From NCBI GenBank assembly GCA_964492245.1, contig CAZBJJ010000005.1, positions 14,177 to 78,176 on the forward strand: DNA of 64,000 bases, given 5' to 3'. This document shows, piece after piece, positions 25,932 through 34,568 of the stretch (position 1 is its first letter; each line of letters starts with the position of its first letter). Position numbers and translations under genes: made by a program. Under the pieces are notes generated by a model, which was not told where the DNA came from, searched no databases, and saw only the letters and a program-made list of their open reading frames with translations. This DNA is from CAZBJJ01 sp964492245. GTDB lineage: Bacteria > Spirochaetota > Spirochaetia > Treponematales > Breznakiellaceae.

Positions 25932-25958
25932 TGATGCCCCTTCAACCTCCCTTTATAC

Positions 25959-25985
25959 CGATAAATATTCTAAATGAATTTATCG
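25959..25985. promoter_or_regulatory. Inverted repeat between potA and HD-GYP gene, candidate operator
   Basis: CGATAAAT at 25959-25966 and ATTTATCG at 25978-25985 form exact 8-base arms around an AT-rich centre. On the minus strand they cover a possible potA promoter (TTGTTC, 17 bases, TATTTA). The regulator is unknown. Confidence 0.35.
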
Positions 25986-26097
25986 AACAATGTATATTTT
26001 TTACCGATTTGTCAATCTATTAAATGGGCGAAAGGCCAATGTTTTCTCGACAAAAAAGGTATCCCGTGTTAGGATAAAAAAATTGAGGAGCAACAAG

Positions 26098-28359
26098 TTG
26101 GACTTAGAAAAATCTGTGTCATTAAATTCTTCTCGTCTTGCCTTGCCAAGCAGTTTGTTTGCCATAAACATGGTAAATATGCTGCCAAATCCCGCCTTTT
26201 GCAAGGATGTAGAAGGGCTGTATACCGCCTGCAATAGCGCCTGGGCCAGCCTGGCCGGGAGAGAGCAGGCTGATATTCTGGGCCGTTGCGATGCAGAATT
26301 TTTACCGCGCAGCATTGCGCGCCGTATTTCGATACAAGAAAAAGAATTACTTATAACTGGCCTGCCCCAGTCCCAGGAATTCAGATTGTCCAATGGAGAG
26401 CGGGGCGATGCCGTTATTCGCATACAGCGTTCCCTTATTCTCGATACATCTGGCCAGGTTTTGGGCATTTTAGGTATTTGCACCGATCTGACCGAGAGCA
26501 AACGGCGCGAAGAAGAGCGGGCTTCGATAAATATTATGGCTGCCGCTGCGGAAATGTCCATAATGACCATCGAGGGCATGATAGACCCCGTTATTATTTT
26601 GGAATCCGATGGCATGATTGAGCGGGTAAACAAGGGATACCGGGAACTTACCGGGAAAAAGCCTCCTGCCCTCGGTAGCTCGCTTACCGCCATCTTGCCC
26701 GAATTGAGCGAAGAGGAAATTCAGGGCTATTTGCACACCTGTCGCACAGAAGGGCGGGTGCGCGATATTGTCAGCCATTTGGAGCACCAAGATGGCAGAA
26801 CAATTCAAATGCTGGTAAACATCTCGATTTTGCGCGATTCCCGCCGGTCGATAGACGGCTTTGTCGTAGTTCTGCGCGATGTCTCCAGCCTGGTGGAGGC
26901 AAAAGAGCGCCTTAAAACAATTATAAATGCCTCCGAAGATGCTGTCGCCCTTGTCGATACCTCGTATTCCATCCTTGCCGCAAACAAAACGCTGGCCACA
27001 CGGGTAGCTATCAGTTTGGAAGAACTGGAAAAAAAATCCTGGCTCCAAATAGGGAATTCACTACAGAACAGGGAGCGGGAGCTGTTTATTAAAGATATTG
27101 TCGACAGTCGGGAGTCGAAATCGCGGGAGTTCAGCAATACCAATCGCATCTATGTGGACAGTGGTGTGCCTCTTTTCGATAGCCAGGGCCTTGTTAAAGA
27201 GGTGGCTCTTTTTTCGCGCGATATAACCGAGCAAAAGCAGTCCGAATCCCTCCAGCGGGCCCTGTACAGTATTTCCGAGGCCGCCTATTTTGCCAAGGAT
27301 ATGGACAATCTGTACCGCATGGTGCACCGGATTATAAGCCGCCTCATTCCCGCCGACAATTTTATGATTGGGCTAATAAACACTAAAACGGGGAGTTTGG
27401 ACTGCCCCTTTCAAATTGATGAATACCTAACCGCTGGCGTGGCTACCCATCTGTTTAGCGAACACCAGATTAAAGACCCCCTGGCCGAACATGTTTTTGC
27501 AAAGGGAAAACCGGTTTTCTATCGGGACGAAGAGCTGGAAGTCCTGGCAAAGGCAGGTGTAATTGATACAGCCAACCCCATCCCCCGCCAGTGCATTGGG
27601 GTGCCTCTTTCGAATGCCGAGGGAGCCTCGATAGGCGTAGTGCTGGTGCGCATTTACAATACCAGTCAGGCCTATAACGACGAGGACCGCAGAATACTCA
27701 ATTTTGTGTCCTCGCAAATTGCCATGGCCATTGAAAGAAAAAAACGCGAAGAGGCGCTTACCAGTAGCAATGCCCTTTTAAAAAGAGTTACCGACGGCAC
27801 TATTTTGGCCCTGGTAAAGGCGGTGGAATTGCGCGACCCCTATACCGCTGGGCACCAGCAGCGGGTGGCAAAAATAGCCCAGGCCATTGCGCGGGAAATG
27901 AATTTAGAGGAGAGCCGGATCGAGGCAATACATGTGGCGGCCCTACTCCACGACATTGGCAAAATATCGGTTCCCTCCGAGCTACTGGCAAAACCCGGGG
28001 CGCTCTCTCCCTTAGAATTCGAGCTCATTCGCCAGCACCCCATTACCTCTTCGGACCTCCTTTCTTCTATAGAGTTTAACTACCCCATACGCCGCTACGT
28101 GCTGGAGCACCATGAAAAAATTGATGGCTCGGGCTATCCCAATGGACTAAAAGGCGAGCAGATTAGCCTAGAGGGCAGAATAATCTGTGTTGCCGACGTC
28201 GTCGATGCAATGGCCTCGCACAGGCCGTATCGGCCTTCCATGGGGCAGCTTTTGGCAATCGAAGAAATTCGCGAACATGCGGGTACCCTGTACGATGCAG
28301 AGGTCTCGCGGGCCTTTTTCCGTGTGTATGAGCGGGGCAACCTAGATCTAGATTTCTAA
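26098..28359 (+). CDS. PAS-PAS-PAS-GAF-HD-GYP cyclic-di-GMP phosphodiesterase
   Basis: This 753-residue signalling protein has, in order, three PAS-like domains (about residues 25-140, 155-275 and 280-390), a GAF domain (about 395-560) and a C-terminal HD-GYP domain. The HD pair is in LLHDIGK near residue 618, with HHEKIDGSGYP near 670 carrying the GYP residues, so the enzyme should hydrolyse c-di-GMP. No membrane segment is visible, so it senses cytoplasmic signals. I chose the TTG start at 26098 because GAGGAG lies seven bases upstream; the longer frame to 25990 has no ribosome site and covers the likely promoter region. It is divergent from potA. Confidence 0.92.
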   Translation: MDLEKSVSLNSSRLALPSSLFAINMVNMLPNPAFCKDVEGLYTACNSAWASLAGREQADILGRCDAEFLPRSIARRISIQEKELLITGLPQSQEFRLSNGERGDAVIRIQRSLILDTSGQVLGILGICTDLTESKRREEERASINIMAAAAEMSIMTIEGMIDPVIILESDGMIERVNKGYRELTGKKPPALGSSLTAILPELSEEEIQGYLHTCRTEGRVRDIVSHLEHQDGRTIQMLVNISILRDSRRSIDGFVVVLRDVSSLVEAKERLKTIINASEDAVALVDTSYSILAANKTLATRVAISLEELEKKSWLQIGNSLQNRERELFIKDIVDSRESKSREFSNTNRIYVDSGVPLFDSQGLVKEVALFSRDITEQKQSESLQRALYSISEAAYFAKDMDNLYRMVHRIISRLIPADNFMIGLINTKTGSLDCPFQIDEYLTAGVATHLFSEHQIKDPLAEHVFAKGKPVFYRDEELEVLAKAGVIDTANPIPRQCIGVPLSNAEGASIGVVLVRIYNTSQAYNDEDRRILNFVSSQIAMAIERKKREEALTSSNALLKRVTDGTILALVKAVELRDPYTAGHQQRVAKIAQAIAREMNLEESRIEAIHVAALLHDIGKISVPSELLAKPGALSPLEFELIRQHPITSSDLLSSIEFNYPIRRYVLEHHEKIDGSGYPNGLKGEQISLEGRIICVADVVDAMASHRPYRPSMGQLLAIEEIREHAGTLYDAEVSRAFFRVYERGNLDLDF

Positions 28360-28394
28360 ATTTTTTTCCACTGGTCAGACGGGCTTTTATTGCC

Positions 28395-28400
28395 TACATT
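28395..28400 (+). promoter_or_regulatory. Candidate -10 box for leaderless metal-transporter mRNA
   Basis: TACATT lies seven bases before the ATG at 28408, with TGGTCA at 28372-28377 giving a 17-base spacer. No standard Shine-Dalgarno site is present. Confidence 0.45.
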
Positions 28401-28407
28401 AGTAGGT

Positions 28408-29271
28408 ATGGAAAAGAAAATTCGCAGGCTGGCTTTGGCCGCACAGAAAAACGAGATAACCGAGTACTATGTGTACATGGGCCTTGCCCGCCTGAGCAAG
28501 AACCCGGGGAATGCAAAGATATTGCAAGAGATTGGCGAGGCCGAAAGGCGCCACGCAAATTGGTGGCAAGAGAGGACCGGGGTGCAGATGCATGCCTCCC
28601 AGTGGAAGGTGTTTAAGACCATTTTGCAGGCGCGCATATTGGGCCTTACCTTTGTGCTTAAACGCATGGAAAAAAACGAGGGCACGGCATCTAAGAATTA
28701 TTTAAAACTGGCCGAACATTTTCCCGAGCTTACAAAACTGAGCGAAGAAGAGGCCGAACACGAAAAAAGCCTTTTAAACATGCTCGACGAGGAGCGCCTG
28801 CAGTATGTGGGCTCGATAGTCCTGGGCCTGAACGACGCATTGGTTGAACTTACCGGAGCCCTGGCGGGCTTTACCCTTGCGCTTGCCGATAACAAGCTAA
28901 TTACCCTTGCAGGCCTTGTAACTGGGATTTCGGCCTCGTTTTCCATGGCGGCCTCCGACTTCCTGGCCTCGCGCGCCGAGGGAGACCCAAAGGCCGGAAA
29001 ATCTGCACTGTATACCGGCTTTGCCTATCTTATTACGGTTTTTTTAATGATCCTCCCCTATCTTTTGCTGGACAACGCCTATATCAGCTTGGCAATTACC
29101 CTGGCAATTGTGGTTATTATTATTTTTGCCTTTAACTATTATCTGTCGGTGGCCAAGGATTTAAACTTTAAGCACCGTTTTTTCGAGATGAGCGCAATTA
29201 GCCTTGGGGTGGCAGCCTTTTCCTTTGGCATATCCTATCTCTTAAAGCAGCTTTTAGGGATAGATATTTAA
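28408..29271 (+). CDS. Ferritin-like domain/VIT1-CCC1 family iron or manganese transporter
   Basis: This 287-residue protein has an N-terminal rubrerythrin-like helical domain (about 1-130) with diiron ligands (NEITEYY, then EAERRH and EEAEHEK as two ExxH-type motifs) and a C-terminal VIT1/CCC1 membrane domain with five helices (GLNDALVELTGALAGF is its typical first helix). The fusion resembles MbfA, a bacterial iron or Mn exporter in which the ferritin-like domain senses metal. The start at 28408 rather than the upstream 28390 is favoured by the promoter position. It stands alone between the HD-GYP gene and a MATE gene. Confidence 0.9.
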   Translation: MEKKIRRLALAAQKNEITEYYVYMGLARLSKNPGNAKILQEIGEAERRHANWWQERTGVQMHASQWKVFKTILQARILGLTFVLKRMEKNEGTASKNYLKLAEHFPELTKLSEEEAEHEKSLLNMLDEERLQYVGSIVLGLNDALVELTGALAGFTLALADNKLITLAGLVTGISASFSMAASDFLASRAEGDPKAGKSALYTGFAYLITVFLMILPYLLLDNAYISLAITLAIVVIIIFAFNYYLSVAKDLNFKHRFFEMSAISLGVAAFSFGISYLLKQLLGIDI

Positions 29272-29343
29272 AAGGTAAATATAAGGCAAAATATTCCGAT
29301 AGCTAGTTTTTTAGGTAGGCTATTAGGTTAAAAAGGATTTTTA

Positions 29344-30708
29344 ATGAAGCATTTTGGTTCCCTCTCTTTTTATCGGCGTGCGCTGTCTATTGCCCTGCCG
29401 GTAATGTTGCAGCAACTTATAATGAGCCTTGTTTCGCTCATCGATAATTTTATGGTCGCCGGCCTGGGCGATGTAAAAATGGCGGCCATAAATGTGGCAA
29501 ATCAGCTAAACTTTGTCTATCTTGTCGTGCTCTGGGCCTTTTGTGGGGCGGGTGGCATTTATATTGCCCAGTTTAAGGGCGCAAAGGATGCCGAGGGCAT
29601 GCAACAGGCCTACCGCTTTAAGCTGATAAGTGCTTTAATAATTTCGAGCCTGTATCTTGTCCTTACTCTTTTAATTCCAGACAAACTGATTGCTATTATG
29701 ACTGCCGGCAACGCTGCCCAGGGCGAAATTGTCGAATTCGGAACCCAGTATCTGCGGATAGTCAGTTTTACCTGGTACCCCATTGCCATTGCCACTGCCA
29801 TCGGCACCTCGTATCGCGAAATAGGCCTGCCAAAAATTCCGCTTATAATCTCTATTATAGCCACCTTGGTAAACACCTTTGGCAACTGGATGTTGATATA
29901 TGGCAATCTAGGTGTGCCCCGGCTAGAGGTGAGTGGGGCCGCAATTGCCACGGTAATTGCCCGTTTTGTCGAGGTGCTTGCCTTTATTTGGTATGCAAAA
30001 AGAAGGCGCGAGGATTTTTATGTGCCCTTTCGCCAGATACTGCGCATTCGTGGCAAATTGTTTTTACAAATTCTCTCCCGATCCAGTATGATTTTCCTCT
30101 CCGAGGTAACCTGGGTGGTTTCGGAAACGATAATGACGGCCCTGTACAATGGGCGCGGTGGGGCGGAAATTGTCGCGGGCATGGCGGCGGGCTGGACAAT
30201 GGCGAATATCTTTTTCTTAGTCTTTGCCGGCATTCATACCACAACGGCGGTTATTTTAGGCGGGGCCCTGGGGGCCGGGGAGCTGGAAAAGGGGCGCAAT
30301 TATGCCCGCGCTCTTAAGTCCGGCGCCCTGGTGGTCGGCTGTGTGGTCGGGCTATTGGCCCTGGCCTCGACCCTGGGTATACCCCTTGTCTTTGGCAATT
30401 TAACCTCTGCCGCGCGCAGGGTAACGGTGGGGCTTGTGTCCGTCATTGCCCTATATCTGCCCGCATGGACCTATTTAAATGCCCAGTTTTCCATCTCTCG
30501 CGCTGGTGGCGATACCGCCTTGGGGGTCTATGTCGATGTCTCGGTAAATACCTTTATCTTTATACCCGGCTGTTTTTTAATGGCCTTTTTAACAAATTGG
30601 GGGCCGGTGCTCATGTTTTTAATAATTAAATCGACCGATTATTTAAAGGTGGGCATTGCCGAATGGTATCTGAGAAAGGAAAAATGGTTGAAAAATTTAA
30701 CCGTATAA
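29344..30708 (+). CDS. MATE family efflux transporter (third copy)
   Basis: This 454-residue polytopic inner-membrane protein has a MATE fold in two halves (PVMLQQLIMSLVSLIDNFMVAG opens the first). It is more distant from the tandem MATE pair at 2.4-5.2 kb than those two are from each other, and closer to the NorM-like branch in which a Leu-Ile-Asp-Asn segment is common. AAAGGA lies eight bases before the ATG. The substrate is unknown. It precedes the pyrimidine operon, but a promoter after its stop separates them. Confidence 0.92.
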   Translation: MKHFGSLSFYRRALSIALPVMLQQLIMSLVSLIDNFMVAGLGDVKMAAINVANQLNFVYLVVLWAFCGAGGIYIAQFKGAKDAEGMQQAYRFKLISALIISSLYLVLTLLIPDKLIAIMTAGNAAQGEIVEFGTQYLRIVSFTWYPIAIATAIGTSYREIGLPKIPLIISIIATLVNTFGNWMLIYGNLGVPRLEVSGAAIATVIARFVEVLAFIWYAKRRREDFYVPFRQILRIRGKLFLQILSRSSMIFLSEVTWVVSETIMTALYNGRGGAEIVAGMAAGWTMANIFFLVFAGIHTTTAVILGGALGAGELEKGRNYARALKSGALVVGCVVGLLALASTLGIPLVFGNLTSAARRVTVGLVSVIALYLPAWTYLNAQFSISRAGGDTALGVYVDVSVNTFIFIPGCFLMAFLTNWGPVLMFLIIKSTDYLKVGIAEWYLRKEKWLKNLTV

Positions 30709-30723
30709 ATGGTCTACCGAATC

Positions 30724-30752
30724 TTGCACTTCCTCGGCGCAGGTGCTATGAT
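30724..30752 (+). promoter_or_regulatory. Promoter of the pyr operon
   Basis: TTGCAC at 30724-30729, a 17-base spacer, and TATGAT at 30747-30752. Transcription should start at about 30759-30761, at the first base of the leader ORF. Confidence 0.8.
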
Positions 30753-30760
30753 GAGTTTTA

Positions 30761-30886
30761 ATGAAAGACACATTGCACGTATCACCGAGGAAAGATAGAT
30801 ATGGGGCATTTGCCACCTGCAATCGCGCTTTTTCAATTCAATATCCACCATTAAGCCGCCTGATAGGCGGCTTTTTTTACGGCTAA
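30761..30886 (+). CDS. PyrL-like leader peptide of the pyr operon
   Basis: This is a 41-codon ORF starting with ATG AAA GAC at, or within two bases of, the predicted transcription start, so its mRNA is essentially leaderless. It begins MKDTLHVSPRKDRYG and ends LIGGFFYG. The frame runs through a T-rich stretch (GCTTTTTCAATTCAATATCC, codons 23-29) and then across the terminator hairpin, and stops at TAA only three bases before the pyrB ribosome site. E. coli pyrBI has the same arrangement: a 44-residue leader peptide whose ribosome prevents attenuator folding when RNA polymerase pauses at low UTP. The length, position and stop are seen in the sequence; its function as a regulatory peptide is inferred. 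Confidence 0.65.
   Translation: MKDTLHVSPRKDRYGAFATCNRAFSIQYPPLSRLIGGFFYG
30853..30878 (+). terminator. pyr operon attenuator
   Basis: AAGCCGCC (30853-30860), loop TGATA, GGCGGCTT (30866-30873) and a T tract to 30878 form a strong intrinsic terminator. It lies downstream of the operon promoter, inside the leader ORF and 20 bases before pyrB, which fits an attenuator rather than only a terminator of the MATE gene. A small upstream hairpin (GGC-ATTT-GCC near 30798-30808) could be the pause hairpin. Confidence 0.85.
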
Positions 30887-30898
30887 AAAGGAGGGGCA

Positions 30899-31822
30899 AT
30901 GCTTAAAGGGCGCCATTTAATTGAACCGAGAGATTTTAGCATTGATGAGCTACAGGAGCTTTTCAATTTAGCCGGAGATATAGAAAAAAATCCTACACAG
31001 TACCGCGATATTGCCCACGGCAGGCTCCTAGCCACCCTTTTTTTCGAGCCCAGCACGCGCACTCGCCTAAGCTTCGAGGCGGCCATGCTCCGCTTGGGCG
31101 GGACAACCCTGGGTTTTGCCGACTCAGCTTCCAGTTCTGCCACCAAGGGCGAGAGTTTGGCCGACACCGTCCGCACAGTGGCCGCCTATGCCGATATTAT
31201 TGCAATGCGCAACCCAAAGGAGGGAGCCGCCCTTCTGGCAAGTCGCTATAGCACCGTACCCATAATAAATGCTGGCGATGGGGGCCACCATCATCCCACC
31301 CAAACCCTTACCGACTTGCTCACCATAAAGCAGTTCCGTGGGAGCTTCGAGGGCCTAAAAATTGGCTTTTGTGGCGACTTAATGTTTGGGCGCACCGTGC
31401 ACTCGCTGGTAAAGGGCCTTTCGCGCTATCCGAAAAACAGAATGGTCTTTATTTCGCCCAAGGAGCTCCATATTCCCGAATATATAACGCGGGATGTGCT
31501 AAAAAAAGAGGGTATCCCCTGGCAGGAGGGCGAGCGGCTGGAAGACTTTATTGGCGATTTAGATATTTTATATATGACCAGGGTGCAGAAGGAGCGGTTT
31601 TTTAACGAGGAAGACTATGTGCGTTTAAAGGACAGCTACATCCTTGATAAAAAAAAGTTGCTGGGCGCAAAGAAAGACCTCATCATTTTGCACCCCCTAC
31701 CGCGGGTGAACGAAATAGCCACCGAGGTAGACGAGGATCCACGGGCGGTATATTTTGCACAGGCGCGCTATGGTATGTATATACGGATGGCCCTGTTAAC
31801 CAGTCTTTTGGGGGTAGTGTAA
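30899..31822 (+). CDS. pyrB: Aspartate transcarbamoylase catalytic subunit
   Basis: This 307-residue enzyme joins carbamoyl phosphate and aspartate, the first committed step to UMP. The carbamoyl-phosphate motif STRTR is at residues 52-56, the loop Lys is K83 in SATKGES, and HPLPR lies near residue 265. AAGGAGG lies before the ATG. Its stop overlaps the ATG of pyrI by one base, so the catalytic and regulatory chains are made together as in the E. coli holoenzyme. It is first in the pyrBICFKDE operon and lies behind the attenuator. Confidence 0.97.
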   Translation: MLKGRHLIEPRDFSIDELQELFNLAGDIEKNPTQYRDIAHGRLLATLFFEPSTRTRLSFEAAMLRLGGTTLGFADSASSSATKGESLADTVRTVAAYADIIAMRNPKEGAALLASRYSTVPIINAGDGGHHHPTQTLTDLLTIKQFRGSFEGLKIGFCGDLMFGRTVHSLVKGLSRYPKNRMVFISPKELHIPEYITRDVLKKEGIPWQEGERLEDFIGDLDILYMTRVQKERFFNEEDYVRLKDSYILDKKKLLGAKKDLIILHPLPRVNEIATEVDEDPRAVYFAQARYGMYIRMALLTSLLGVV

Positions 31823-32256
31823 TGCTCAATATAGCCAAAATTTGTGATGGGGTGGTTATCGACCATATAAAAGCGGGACAGGGCCTTAAAATTTTTAACT
31901 GGCTGGGTCTGGATAGGGCGGGGTACACCGTGGCCTTTGTGGTCAATGCCGAGTCGCGCAATATGGGGAAAAAAGATATTATTAAAATTGGCAATGTTAT
32001 TTCGCTGGATTTTGCGGTATTGGGCCTTATCGATCCAAATATCACCGTAAATATCATCGAAAACGAAAAAGTAAAGCAAAAAATCCGGCTTAAATTGCCG
32101 GACAAGGTCGAAAATATTCTTATCTGTAAAAATCCACGCTGTATTTCGTCTACAGAAAAATATGCCACCCAGATTTTTCATTTGGTAGACCCCAAAAAGG
32201 GCATTTATCGCTGCGAATATTGCGACGAGGTGCGAAGTAAGGAAGATTTTAGGTAA
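31822..32256 (+). CDS. pyrI: Aspartate transcarbamoylase regulatory subunit
   Basis: This 144-residue chain has an N-terminal allosteric domain that binds ATP, CTP or UTP and a C-terminal zinc domain that contacts PyrB. The four zinc cysteines are C102, C107, C131 and C134, in the family's C-x4-C-x22-C-x2-C spacing. Its presence means the enzyme is probably the feedback-regulated class B type. It is coupled to pyrB by a TAATG overlap and followed 14 bases later by pyrC. Confidence 0.96.
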   Translation: MLNIAKICDGVVIDHIKAGQGLKIFNWLGLDRAGYTVAFVVNAESRNMGKKDIIKIGNVISLDFAVLGLIDPNITVNIIENEKVKQKIRLKLPDKVENILICKNPRCISSTEKYATQIFHLVDPKKGIYRCEYCDEVRSKEDFR

Positions 32257-32270
32257 GGAGCCAGATACTA

Positions 32271-33659
32271 TTGGGAATTGATTGTTTTATTCGCCGGGCA
32301 AACTTGGTAGACGCCAAGGGCAGTCGCAAGGCCTCCCTGTTTTTGCGCGATGGAAAGATAGCGGCAGTTGGGGCAGCAGCCGAAGAGCTGGCAGCTACCT
32401 GTGAGCCTTTAGTGCGCATCGATTTAGAGGGCAGAAATAACATGGCCCTGTTGCCGGCCTTTGTCGAGCCCCATGCCCATATACGCGAGCCCGGCCAGAC
32501 GCATAAAGAAAATATTGAATCGGCCCTTTTGGCGGCCAGTGCCGGTGGCTATGGGGCCTTGGTCTGTATGGGCAATACAATACCCGTTATAGATACAATT
32601 GATATCGCCAGCGCGCTGCACCAGCGGTCGATGCGTTTAGGCCTATGCGAGGTCTATCCGGTGCTCACCCTCACTCGCGGTATGGAGGGCCTGGATACCA
32701 GCATTCTGGAGGGGCTTGGTGCCGAAGACTTAAGAGGCGCGGGCGTTCGACTTTTAAGCGAGGACGGTAAGGATGTGCAGGACGAGGAGGTCTTTCGGCG
32801 GGCCCTTAAAGAGGCCGCCCGCCTGGGGCTTCCGGTGTCCTGCCACTGCGATGCTGGGGGCAGTCAGGCCCAGGGCGAAAAAGCTGCGGGCTTGGGCCGC
32901 GAGGTCTGGAGCCGCACCGAAGAAAATATCGCCACCGAGCGGGCCCTGCGCCTAGGGCAGGAAACTGGGGCGGCAATCCACATTGCCCATGTTTCGACCA
33001 AGGAGGCCCTGGACATGATTCGCAGGGCCAAGGCGACCACCGTCCCGCCCGCGGCGACCACTGGCGCGCCCGCAGCGACCACCGCCCCGCCCGCGCCGAC
33101 CACTGGCGCGGCGGCGGGGCTTAGCTGCGAGGTGAGCCCCATGCATCTGCTTTTGACGAAGGAGCACGCCGAGGCCCTGGGTGCCGAGAGCCATGGGCGG
33201 GTGAACCCGCCACTGCGCGACAAGGCCGACTGCCAGGCCCTTGTTGCCGGCCTTGTCGATGGCAGCATCGACATGATCTGCACGGACCACGCCCCGCATA
33301 CGGCCGAGGAAAAGGCGGCGGGTTCACCCGGCTTTATCGGGCTAGAGACAAGCTTTGCCGCATTAAAAACCTCCTTGGTGGACGCTGGTGCTATCAGTTT
33401 GGAAAAGCTTTCCCATCTTATGAGCCTGGCCCCCGCCCATCTTTTGGGGCTTAAAGACCGGGGCCTTATTGAGCCGGGCTACCGCGCCGACTTAGTGCTC
33501 GTCGACTTAGCGGCAAACTGGCAGGTACAGGCATCAGACTTTAAAAGCAAGAGCCAAAACAGCCCCTTTATTGGAATGCGCATGACGGCCAAGGTCTGCA
33601 TTACCTGGCATGTGGGGAGGCCGGTGTATGTGGCCGACAGCTGTTCAATGGAATTATAA
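32271..33659 (+). CDS. pyrC: Dihydroorotase with inserted heptad repeat
   Basis: This 462-residue amidohydrolase cyclises carbamoyl aspartate to dihydroorotate. The metal ligands H68 and H70 (PHAHIREPG), the DGK motif of type I dihydroorotases and CTDHAPHT are all present. The start is a TTG with AAGGAG ten bases upstream. Residues 255-282 are an insertion of four heptads (ATTVPPA, ATTGAPA, ATTAPPA, PTTGAAA) between HVSTKEALDMIRRAK and GLSCEVSPMHLLLT, where ordinary dihydroorotases have only one or two residues. The insertion lies in a loop after a conserved strand, and all catalytic residues remain. Confidence 0.95.
   Translation: MGIDCFIRRANLVDAKGSRKASLFLRDGKIAAVGAAAEELAATCEPLVRIDLEGRNNMALLPAFVEPHAHIREPGQTHKENIESALLAASAGGYGALVCMGNTIPVIDTIDIASALHQRSMRLGLCEVYPVLTLTRGMEGLDTSILEGLGAEDLRGAGVRLLSEDGKDVQDEEVFRRALKEAARLGLPVSCHCDAGGSQAQGEKAAGLGREVWSRTEENIATERALRLGQETGAAIHIAHVSTKEALDMIRRAKATTVPPAATTGAPAATTAPPAPTTGAAAGLSCEVSPMHLLLTKEHAEALGAESHGRVNPPLRDKADCQALVAGLVDGSIDMICTDHAPHTAEEKAAGSPGFIGLETSFAALKTSLVDAGAISLEKLSHLMSLAPAHLLGLKDRGLIEPGYRADLVLVDLAANWQVQASDFKSKSQNSPFIGMRMTAKVCITWHVGRPVYVADSCSMEL
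33033..33116. repeat. Four 21-bp tandem repeats inside pyrC
   Basis: Units at 33033, 33054, 33075 and 33096 each follow GCGACCAC(C/T)-N12-G and encode Thr-, Pro- and Ala-rich heptads. They are much richer in G and C than the flanking DNA and keep the reading frame. Confidence 0.93.
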
Positions 33660-33670
33660 TAGGAGATTGT

Positions 33671-34564
33671 ATGAATATAGATAAGCTTTTTAATGCGGTT
33701 CAGGAACGCGGCCATGTCTGCCTGGGCCTAGATACCGCCCTAGATTATTTGCCCGCAGGGGTGCGCGATACCTTTAAAAACCCTGCAGATGCAATTTTAG
33801 CCTATAACCGTGCACTTATAGACGCCAGCTTCGATGTCTGTGCCTGTTACAAGGTGCAGATTGCCTATTACGAGGAGCTCGGCCTTGCCGGTCTTAATGC
33901 CTTTGCCCAGACGCTGGCCTATATTCGTCAGAGGGGCGCCTTGGTTATTTCCGATATCAAACGCGGCGACATTGCCGACACGGCCACCCGCTACGCTCGG
34001 GGGCACTTTGCCGGCGACTTTGAAACGGACTTCGTAACCCTTTCGCCCTACATGGGAATGGATTCCATTGAGCCCTGGCTGGCATTTTCTCGCAGTGCGG
34101 GCAAGGGGATGTTTGTGCTGGTGCGTACGAGCAACAAGGGCTATAAAGACTTTGAACAGCAGGAATTAAAAGATGGTGGCTATCTATATGATGCCGTTGC
34201 CCGTCGCCTGGTTCTTGCCAACGAGGGCCTGCTTGGGGAAAGTGGCTATGGACCCATTGGGGCGGTTATAGGCTGCACCGAGCGCGAGGAGGCTGCCGAA
34301 ATTCGCAAGAGGTACCCAAATCTGTTTTTTCTTATTCCCGGCTATGGGGCGCAGGGTGGGGCTGCAGAGGATGCCGCCTTACTTTTGCGGGAGGGCAATG
34401 GGGGGGTGGTAAATGCCTCCCGCTCCATTTTAAAGGCCTGGCTTTTGGAATTGGGCGAAGGGGATCAGGGCCGTGTTGGCCTAGAAGACTGTGCACAGGC
34501 GGCGCGCAGGGCCGCAATTGCAATGCGCGACGATATTCGGGCAGCTTGCTCGCAGGATAAATAA
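33671..34564 (+). CDS. pyrF: Orotidine 5'-phosphate decarboxylase, type 2
   Basis: This 297-residue TIM-barrel enzyme makes UMP from OMP. The catalytic Asp-Lys-Asp set is in DIKRGDI (D95, K97, D100). The length and YNRALIDA/FVTLSPYMG segments fit the longer type 2 (mycobacterial-like) family rather than the short E. coli type. It is 11 bases after pyrC, with AGGAGA before the ATG, and 4 bases before pyrK. In this operon order the last step of the pathway precedes the dihydroorotate dehydrogenase genes. Confidence 0.96.
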   Translation: MNIDKLFNAVQERGHVCLGLDTALDYLPAGVRDTFKNPADAILAYNRALIDASFDVCACYKVQIAYYEELGLAGLNAFAQTLAYIRQRGALVISDIKRGDIADTATRYARGHFAGDFETDFVTLSPYMGMDSIEPWLAFSRSAGKGMFVLVRTSNKGYKDFEQQELKDGGYLYDAVARRLVLANEGLLGESGYGPIGAVIGCTEREEAAEIRKRYPNLFFLIPGYGAQGGAAEDAALLLREGNGGVVNASRSILKAWLLELGEGDQGRVGLEDCAQAARRAAIAMRDDIRAACSQDK

Positions 34565-34568
34565 AAAA

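Noticed and set aside
30714..30899. Minus-strand open frame of 61 codons upstream of pyrB
   Set aside because: It lies across the pyr promoter and attenuator, has no ribosome site and no protein-like pattern.
33000..33120. CRISPR-like array in pyrC
   Set aside because: The repeats are contiguous 21-bp units without spacers and remain in frame with the enzyme; they are a coding minisatellite.
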